Below are positions 6,388-11,398 of a stretch of 11,398 bases of DNA, one piece after another (positions within the stretch are counted from its first letter, which is position 1; every line of letters begins with the position of its first letter). Both the position numbers and the translations under genes were made by a program. The notes under the pieces are model-generated. The model did not search any database, was not told the DNA's origin, and saw nothing but the letters and a program-made list of their open reading frames with translations. The DNA is taken from assembly GCA_002284615.2 (NCBI GenBank), contig MU069656.1, positions 269,066-280,463 on the forward strand, written 5' to 3'. Origin of the DNA: Dunaliella salina. Lineage: Eukaryota; Chlorophyta; Chlorophyceae; Chlamydomonadales; Dunaliellaceae.

Positions 6388-6743
6388 CAGCCAGCATCAA
6401 AAATTGAAACCAACTCTGACAAAAATTTCGAAAACCTGTACGAGCCTTGATTCAGAAAAGTATTGATCTCAGGATCTGTCAAAACGTGGTAGCTTGCCAA
6501 GAAAGGAATGAAGTCAATGTTTGGAAGGTGGGCAAAAGTATGTCATGGTTTGAAAAAATCAATGAACAAGTCCTTCAAAATACAAGTTGCATTTTCTGCG
6601 CAGCTCACACATCTCCAGGCAATTCCAATGGAAGAGAACATGTTTCTCATCCTGGATTCCAACACACTTACACTTGTCACAAATGTTTGAACCATTCAGC
6701 CATTTACAGGATTCGACCTTCAAGCAGTGGGCACGAAGCCTAA
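6388..6743 (-). pseudogene. Copy A C-terminus: zinc knuckle, separated from its RT by copy B
   Basis: Joined through the 14-bp duplication, the frame continues RFRLRA into HCLKVESCKW, then CDKC...DEKHVLFHWNC, a CxxC...H...C knuckle matching that in copy B (CDLC...DEKHVIF). A stop and frameshift near 6560-6590 follow. The last part in another frame reads DPEINTFLNQGSYRF, then LSELVSIFDAG and TGA at 6388-6390, parallel to copy B's NQDTQTYRFISELMDFF. Such C-terminal knuckles are common in non-LTR elements and are thought to bind nucleic acid during target-primed reverse transcription. Confidence 0.75.
6730..6743. repeat. Target-site duplication of copy B, 3' side
   Basis: GGCACGAAGCCTAA occurs here and, identically, at 7516-7529, directly flanking copy B. 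In copy A's frame it codes (R)LRA, and a single copy restores the frame into the knuckle. Confidence 0.9.
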
Positions 6744-7515
6744 GGTTTACAAGGTTTAAAAGGGAACATGACCTTCAGCCAGAAAGTTTGGCTGCTCGGT
6801 GTGGTGAAAGAAATCCATAAGCTCAGAGATGAAGCGATAAGTCTGAGTATCTTGGTTTTGAAAAAAACGAGCTAAATCCAGAGAGCAGGCACTAGAAAAA
6901 AAGAAAGATCCTGTATCATCTGACACTACTCTGTGAGCAGGAAAGGCACTAAAAAGAGGTGCATACTTTCTTCTAAGACAACACAGGAAGTTGCAAGGGC
7001 AGAGAAAGATGACGTGCTTTTCATCCTGCCATCGTTCTGAAACACATAAATCACATTGAGGTGCATGTCCATGCCAATTCAAAGTTTTTGGGTGCAATCG
7101 GAAGCAAGCAATGTTCCTCTGCATATGCCTACCCAAATCCAAATGCAGATACCTAGGAGTATGGGGAGCTTTACCAAGAGCAGAATTATGCCGGAAAGGA
7201 AGTGCTACCCAGTTATAGTACTTGACTAACTTGTTTAAATGAACATCATGTTCAGCCTGATCCTCAGTTGGCCACACGCTCCTTTGCCTTTTCCGTAAAT
7301 CAACCACAAAATCATTTATCCTAATGGGCTGGCCTGAATACACGCAATGTGTGAAGTAGTTGCGCCTATCCAATCCCTAAAAAGCAGATATAAACTCTGA
7401 TGTCCAGCACTTTTTAGAGTTACTACTCATGTCAATATCCGCTCCAAGCACCCTACGTAAAGTAGTGCTGTTGCAGGCAAGGGAGGCATTATAAAATCTG
7501 ACAGCAGCTCGCTTA
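6744..7515 (-). mobile_element. Family II non-LTR retrotransposon, copy B (nested in copy A)
   Basis: A 772-bp, 5'-truncated insertion in the same orientation as copy A, flanked by the perfect 14-bp duplication. It begins inside the region equivalent to copy A's WVRATFKFFN and ends in CTTGTAAACC only about a dozen bases after its stop codon. Confidence 0.88.
6756..7515 (-). pseudogene. Copy B RT-protein C-terminus: connection region and zinc knuckle
   Basis: The - strand reads RAAVRFYNAS, TTLRRVLGADIDM (copy A: ETLRRVLQADL), an in-frame stop at about 7377-7379, then an open frame 7373-6756: INDFVVDLRKRQRSVW (copy A: MQDFLGDLRYRRQNVW), LDLGRHMQRNIACFRLHPKTL, and the knuckle CDLC...DEKHVIFLCPC. 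It ends SELMDFFHHTEQPNF, then PF and TAA. The region aligns along its length with copy A, so the two tandem-looking open frames on this strand are paralogous copies, not two parts of one gene. No RT palm is included. It is non-functional alone. Confidence 0.8.
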
Positions 7516-7529
7516 GGCACGAAGCCTAA
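7516..7529. repeat. Target-site duplication of copy B, 5' side
   Basis: Identical to 6730-6743 (GGCACGAAGCCTAA). It abuts the truncated 5' end of copy B. Confidence 0.9.
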
Positions 7530-8880
7530 ACCTATTCACATTCCTGATGACTCCTTTACCCAGATCTTTAAATGAATATATTGGGTAACAAAAGGGTGTG
7601 CGCGCTGTTTGATTTAAAGGCCTTCCGCACCAATAATGGTAAGTCACTGCTTTCCTGTTCACTCCTCGGGGACTCAAAGCATCCGCTTCCCTCCATACAT
7701 TTTGCCGCCTGTACCTCAAATCCCCTAAGAAATCCTGCATGGGGACCTTAGAAGCACTCAGCATCTTCTGCTTAAACATGTCCTCATGACGCAAGCCATT
7801 AATGGCTGTAGACATATGTGCAGACCAGTAAGACTCTTCCCCAATAGCCAGGCGTAAATCGGCTTGCAGCACTCTTCGCAATGTCTCACTGTTTGAATCA
7901 AGCAAACTGTTGAAAAACTTAAAAGTGGCCCTAACCCAATAAAATTGTAGAGGCTCTTGGCCACCTTCTCTCAATAATGGCCAGTTCGTGGCAGAACTCT
8001 TCACACCTAGAAAACGCCTTAAAGACCATAATTGCCTTTTCTGCAACTGGCTTTTGAACTCACTGCCTTCTCGTAGATATTCAGTTCCCCACACTTGGCA
8101 CACATACATCCCGGCCGGAATGCCACACACCTTAGAGGGCCAAATCAGAGCGTGTGGCTTATTCCTCAGACCATGTTCATGCACAAACTCCTTAATCCTT
8201 CGTTGGGCAGCCATGTAAGGCCGCACAGCAAACTCCTCTGACACCTTCACATTCATGTGATTGTCAACAAGCATACCCAGGTATTCAAACTGCCCTTTTT
8301 CAGGTAGAGCCACATCTCCATACGTAAAAGTAGGCAAGGAAGAACAAGGCCTACTATTAAAGTGTACGACCTCTGACTTGGACGAGTTGACAGCCAGCCC
8401 TTTTTTTGCTGCGTAACCTATTTAATATAACCTGCATTTCACCTGGGTCATTAGTAGTTAAATCAGGTTATCCACATACAGCATATACGGCACACCATTT
8501 ACTCCATCTCCTATCAGTGTAGAGAAAAACAAGAGAGGGGAGAGAGGGCAACCTTGCTTAACTCCATTTGTAAGATGCACACGTGCCCTTTTATTCCCAT
8601 CCATCAAAATATATTCTTCATCCTGGTACATCTCTTTAATTGCGTGTTGAAGTAGTGCAGGCATGGCAATGCGCTGCAGATGGTCCCAAAGTTGCAAGTG
8701 AGGTACAGTATCGAAGGCTTGAGAGAAGTCTATGAAGGCAGCATGTAGTCTAGGTGTTTGCTGTGGTTTGAGCTTTCTTGGAGCATGCTTCAGGTACATC
8801 AAAATAAAAAGGGGATGCAGCATGCTCCTACCTGGGTAAAACCCAAACTGTGTATCAGGGACTTTACCTCTCTTGAGAGA
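7516..8880 (-). pseudogene. Copy A reverse transcriptase and thumb/connection region (degenerate)
   Basis: RT motifs on the - strand: QFGFYPGRS (about 8825-8855), AFIDFSQAFDTV with the first catalytic Asp at 8728-8730, NGVKQGCPLSPLLF, then MLYVDN at 8467-8484, where YADD is expected, so the last catalytic Asp is Asn. Frameshifts follow at about 8459 and at a T-run near 8401-8407 (+ strand). The fragments between read LTTNDPGEMQVILNRL, then AAKKGLAVNSSKSEV. The thumb/connection region is open from 8337 (PTFTYGDVALPEKGQFEYLG, PAGMYVCQVWGTEYL, LRRFLGV, ETLRRVLQADL) to RFRLRA. The stop after RFRLRA is created by the copy B insertion. The true start is lost by 5' truncation. This is the polymerase that would copy the element RNA at the nicked target. 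Confidence 0.85.
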
Positions 8881-8887
8881 TAAGGTT

Positions 8888-8936
8888 CAGCTCTGAACAC
8901 ATCAATCTGTCACCAAGTCACCAGCTCTGAACACAT
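8888..8936. repeat. 15-bp direct repeat at the 5' border of copy A
   Basis: CAGCTCTGAACACAT occurs at 8888-8902 and 8922-8936, 34 bases apart. The first copy overlaps the proposed 5' border and the ACATCAA duplication (8899-8905) of copy A. It may be a short duplication made during or after that insertion, and it leaves the exact border uncertain. Confidence 0.7.
8899..8905. repeat. Candidate target-site duplication of copy A, 5' side
   Basis: ACATCAA, matching 6309-6315. The match is short and overlaps the 15-bp direct repeat, so this call is tentative. Confidence 0.35.
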
Positions 8937-8959
8937 TTGCGTATTATTCATATTCATAT

Positions 8960-9270
8960 TCGTACCCAAACAACCAAGACTGGATCACCAAAGTTTTATT
9001 AAGCTTCCTCAACAACTTCATGCCCATTCTGTTCAATATGCCCACAAACCTGTTTCTGCACGTTGCGCCATCGAACAGAAGAGTACTTCCCACAGCCAAG
9101 TTCTAGAGCCAGGTGCTTCTGGTAACCCTCCAGATTTCTAATAGCATGTCTTGCCTCATTTCTTGTGTAGGAGGGGGCTCACGGCTCTTTATAAGCCAAT
9201 GTGCTTCCTCTTCCTTGATTGATGTAGGGAGAGCTTCTCTGCCTACATAGTTTCTTTCTTTTCTTTTCTT
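8960..9270 (+). mobile_element. Family I retroelement, copy 4 (C-terminal codons, 3' UTR and tail)
   Basis: A 5'-truncated copy. The + strand frame ending at TAA 9139-9141 reads RLDHQSFIKLPQQLHAHSV, then a variable stretch and ASGNPPDF-stop. This parallels copy 1's GLDTFKATKLARKLHAHSV and NPPDPH end. The UTR carries the stem-loop at 9222-9248 and a (CTTTT)n tail to about 9270. The 5' border is approximate (homology fades before 8962), and no target duplication was found. The UTR is of the copy 1 type. Confidence 0.75.
9222..9248 (+). repeat. 3' UTR terminal stem-loop, copy 4
   Basis: ATGTAGG (9222-9228) pairs perfectly with CCTACAT (9242-9248). A G.G mismatch follows, then AGAG (9230-9233) pairs with CTCT (9237-9240) around a 3-nt loop. 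It matches copy 1's hairpin at 1548-1575, with compensatory differences. Confidence 0.75.
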
Positions 9271-10094
9271 CAAGAAAAGCTTCAAATTCTTCAAGATGCA
9301 TTTTCTTCCTCGTAAGCATTTGAGTTGTTATTTCGTTCTTCAACTTACAACCTGACAAAGTCTCAAACTTGAGAACGGAAGGGATTGTCATCTGCCTGCT
9401 GCTTCTTAGATGTTGCTGTATGGCTCACACAATGGCAATTTTGCATTATTTTGTGAAGAATGCCCGGTGATCAAAGACTGAGCATCCTAATTTTTGTTTC
9501 TGGCATTCCCCGCACGCTGAAGCAGTCCTGCAAACAAAAACTTCAAGATTCCTTGCACTTACTCAGTAACTTGCTTCACATTGAAGTACTGAAGTGGGAC
9601 ATGACGTTGACAGGAACGATGCCCTCGTGTGTCATCACATCAAATTGTGCTCAGGCCCTGTCTGACAGGCCCTTGGTTTCCTGTCGACTTAGAAAAGTGC
9701 AATAGGAACAACCCTCAAGGATTGCAACAAGAGTGATCCTCTCACGAAGAGGTGCTATATGAAGAAGGCGAAGTCAACCAACCCTGAAGTACAACGGCAT
9801 CTTGACATGAAGAAGGTTTGGCCTTGGTCATCTGCCACATGATGAGCCGAAACTAACTTAAATTCAAAGCATACGCCAGTTCCCAGGAGCGGAAATGTCT
9901 TGATTGCGAGTTCCCAGGAGTGCAAATGTTTTGATTGCAAGGCTCGCCGCGCTAATTCCGTGCGCCCTGTGTCAATTATTTGGTTTATTTATTAGCCCTG
10001 GAAATTGTTCACTTTGGAATGGGATCAACGATCCCGAGCCTCATCTTATAGTCCGTACACCTTCTGCCCCAACACGCTGCACAAATTTATCAAA
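9271..10094. other. Intergenic stretch upstream of the pyrophosphatase gene
   Basis: No gene is supported. It contains the second copy of the diverged block (9431-9509, matching 6019-6089) and a 31-bp tandem repeat (9878-9939). The last 150 bases before the ATG at 10095 should hold the promoter and 5' UTR of the pyrophosphatase gene. They include an AT-rich run at about 9975-9994, but no core promoter element I would assign with confidence. Confidence 0.5.
9878..9939. repeat. 31-bp imperfect tandem repeat upstream of the pyrophosphatase gene
   Basis: Two units (9878-9908, 9909-9939) share AGTTCCCAGGAG and TTGATTGC and differ at about four of 31 positions. They end 155 bases before the start codon, so a promoter role is possible but unproven. 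Confidence 0.8.
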
Positions 10095-11398
10095 ATGGCG
10101 CTAGACGATACTGCGATCGCCGTGATCATCCCAGTATGCGCGGTGCTCGGGATCTTGTTTGCCGCCTACTTGTGGAAGGTGGTCGCCAAGGTGCAGCTGG
10201 TGGGCGGACAGAACGTCGTGCGCAGCCAGAATGGACGGGAGTACCTGCTGGTGAGTACACCCTGTGTGGCGCAAGCGGGCTTCGGGGTTCCACGATGCCG
10301 GTATCGGTCTGATCAATGACTGCAGGGCGTGAGAATGCATTAGGGTAGCTCCACATGCTGCATGGTGTCTGCTTGCATCATGATGCCAGGCATGCATGCC
10401 CTGGATAAAGCATGTTGAAGCAGTGCCGTGCGTGTCTCTTTAACTGGGTGTGCGGGAAGTGTGCGCGTGCCTGTGCGCATGCGCGAGTGTGAGCCTCCCT
10501 CCCTTCCACACTCTCTGCCCGCATCCTCTCCTCCCTGCCTCATGCCCTACACAGCTGGATGGTTCAGCAGCTGGAACACAGCAGACAGCTTTCTCCGCAC
10601 GGGCCACTAGTACAGTTGTGCACCGTGGGGGTGGTGGGGGTGGTGGGGCAGCACAACATCGCAACCACAGCAGTTCTGGGTTTCTTTCGTCTCCGGTGCG
10701 TGGCTGTCGTCGTGGAGTGCGTCCGCGGGTGTCCTGCCGGGTGTTTGTGCGCTGACAAGAAAGGGGGGGCTGTGATCACAAAGGGTGTGCACTTCGCCCC
10801 TTTGCAGGAGGAGGAACAGCGTGGCGAGGAGGAAGTAGTTGCTAAGGCCGCTGAGATCCAGGAGGCCGTCCAAGATGGCGCACAAGCGTTCATGACGACC
10901 GAGTTCAAGTAAGTGATGTGTGTTCGTGCCACAGCAAGAGTGCCTCGAGTTGGGGGAGCTGCTGGACTCCTCGCACCCACCTTCTGACTGACACTCTCCT
11001 CCCCTTCCCTGCTTCCTTGTGCAGATACATGGGAATCTTCGGGGTGAGTGCAAGGGAGGGGGAAATGTGGAAGGAACAGAAGTTGTCTGGTCTGTGGGGA
11101 TGCCAGTTAGCACACCCTTTCATGCGGTGTCCCTTTGATGGATAGACACCACGCCCTCGCAACTAGACAAACACCCGCTACATGTGCCCCAGGTCATCAT
11201 GTCCATCGTCATCTTCTCGCTGCTGTCCATCGTCAAGCCCGAGGGCGACCGCACGCAGCAGGATGAGCTGCGGAACGGCATCTTCTCCACCATTGCCTTC
11301 ATCGTAGGTGCCCTCACATCCGTGGCATCTGGCTACATAGGCATGGTCATCGCAACCTATGCAAACGCTAGGACCACTGTGGAGGCCCGCAAGGGCAT
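10095..11398 (+). CDS. AVP1: Vacuolar-type H+-translocating inorganic pyrophosphatase, type I (exons 1-4, 3' partial)
   Basis: A membrane pump that uses pyrophosphate hydrolysis to move H+ into vacuoles or acidocalcisomes. Exons are 10095-10250, 10808-10908, 11025-11043 and 11193 to the edge; introns are GT-AG of 557, 116 and 149 bp. The start ATG at 10095 has a good context (A at -3, G at +4) and gives the short N-terminus usual for the family. The joined 160 residues show a first membrane segment (AVIIPVCAVLGILFAAYLW, about 9-27), an acidic loop (EEEQRGEEE), AEIQEAVQDGAQAF (67-80), EFKYMGIFG (84-92), a second segment (93-107), and a third ending in IATYANARTT (145-154), a hallmark of type I (K+-stimulated) enzymes. 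The family is about 760 residues, so the substrate-binding DVGADLVGK loop lies beyond the edge. Codon and base use are GC-richer than the retroelement region. Symbol by analogy to plant AVP1. Confidence 0.95.
10251..10807 (+). other. Intron 1 of the pyrophosphatase gene
   Basis: GTGAGTAC donor at 10251 and CCTTTGCAG acceptor ending at 10807, phase 0. It contains an alternating purine-pyrimidine tract (about 10459-10485) and a G-rich tract (10627-10648). Open frames within it on both strands, including a poly-Gly one over the G-rich tract, are not coding. Confidence 0.9.
10627..10648 (+). repeat. G-rich tract with G-quadruplex potential in intron 1
   Basis: Five G-runs of 5, 2, 5, 2 and 4 separated by single T bases, on the sense strand. 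It could form a quadruplex in DNA or pre-mRNA, though only three runs reach three or more G. Confidence 0.5.
11025..11043 (+). other. 19-nt micro-exon (exon 3) of the pyrophosphatase gene
   Basis: It lies between a TTGTGCAG acceptor and a GTGAGTG donor. It supplies the third base of a split Lys codon plus YMGIFG. Without it the conserved EFKYMGIF membrane-entry motif would be lost and the frame shifted by one base. Confidence 0.88.

Larger units (their letters stand above)
6316..8898 (-). mobile_element. Family II non-LTR retrotransposon, copy A
   Basis: On the - strand this reads RT palm, thumb/connection region, a CxxC...H...C knuckle and a short 3' UTR ending in tandem CTTGTAACCC units (6316-6338). 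It is 5'-truncated inside the RT domain, just before the QFGFYPGRS motif. Copy B (6744-7515) with a 14-bp duplication interrupts it just before the knuckle. No LTRs, integrase or RNase H are visible in it. The 5' border rests on a 7-bp candidate duplication. Confidence 0.75.

Noticed and set aside
6756..8337. The two - strand open frames as consecutive parts of one RT protein
   Set aside because: They align with each other (DFLGDLRYRRQNVW against DFVVDLRKRQRSVW) and are separated by a target duplication, so they are paralogous nested copies.
9272..9391. Open - strand stretch with KLKNEITTQMLTRKKMHLEEF as a possible host exon or coiled coil
   Set aside because: It is short, runs into the reverse of copy 4's T/C tail, and has no recognisable family or splice context.
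10005..10094. N-terminal extension of the pyrophosphatase in the same frame
   Set aside because: It has no ATG, only a TTG, and the residues do not resemble the family. The ATG at 10095 gives the expected short N-terminus.
10340..10760. Several overlapping open frames in intron 1, one with a poly-Gly run and a poly-Pro frame opposite
   Set aside because: They lie between well-supported splice sites, have low-complexity composition and no homologous motif.
1..11398. tRNA, rRNA, CRISPR array, LTRs or DNA transposon termini
   Set aside because: No cloverleaf with conserved T-loop bases, no regularly spaced repeats, and no long terminal repeats were found by eye on either strand. A tRNAscan-SE, Infernal or self-dot-plot run would be decisive.

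Overview
The window looks like nuclear DNA of a green alga, probably a chlorophycean. The right end (10095 to the edge) is the 5' part of an intron-rich gene for a type I vacuolar H+-translocating pyrophosphatase. Its coding sequence is GC-richer than the rest, with GT-AG introns and one 19-nt micro-exon. Everything to its left is mostly retrotransposon wreckage in several layers, with no other intact host gene that I can recognise.

Two retroelement families are visible. Family I has a long protein. Its fragments carry, in inferred order, a PHD finger with WEP-containing chromo-like stretches, a conserved HPPYDDE domain, RNase H, a CCHC knuckle, a PD-(D/E)XK restriction-like nuclease domain, and a C-terminal tail ending in NPPDPH. 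Four 3' fragments lie on the + strand: copy 1 at 1-1591, copy 2 at 2313-3450, copy 3 at about 5840-6017 and copy 4 at about 8960-9270. Each ends in a 3' UTR stem-loop and a pyrimidine-rich tail. A fifth, older piece ('element III', - strand, 1592-4980) carries the PHD-to-RNase H part. Copy 2 sits inside element III, flanked by a 12-bp target duplication. Copy 1 probably cuts its RNase H domain.

Family II is a conventional non-LTR retrotransposon on the - strand (RT, thumb/connection region, CxxC...H...C knuckle). Copy A (6316-8898) is broken by copy B (6744-7515) of the same family, with a perfect 14-bp target duplication. Removing B rejoins A's zinc-knuckle reading frame. The 3' ends of both copies carry CTTGTAAMC-type repeats containing TGTAA, the green-algal poly(A) signal.

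The remaining stretches (4981-5839, 6018-6308, 9271-10094) hold no gene I can support. They contain a diverged block of about 75 bp present twice (6019-6089, 9431-9509) and a 31-bp tandem repeat just upstream of the pyrophosphatase gene. All retroelement copies look dead: RT YVDN instead of YADD, frameshifts, stops, or lost nuclease and zinc residues.
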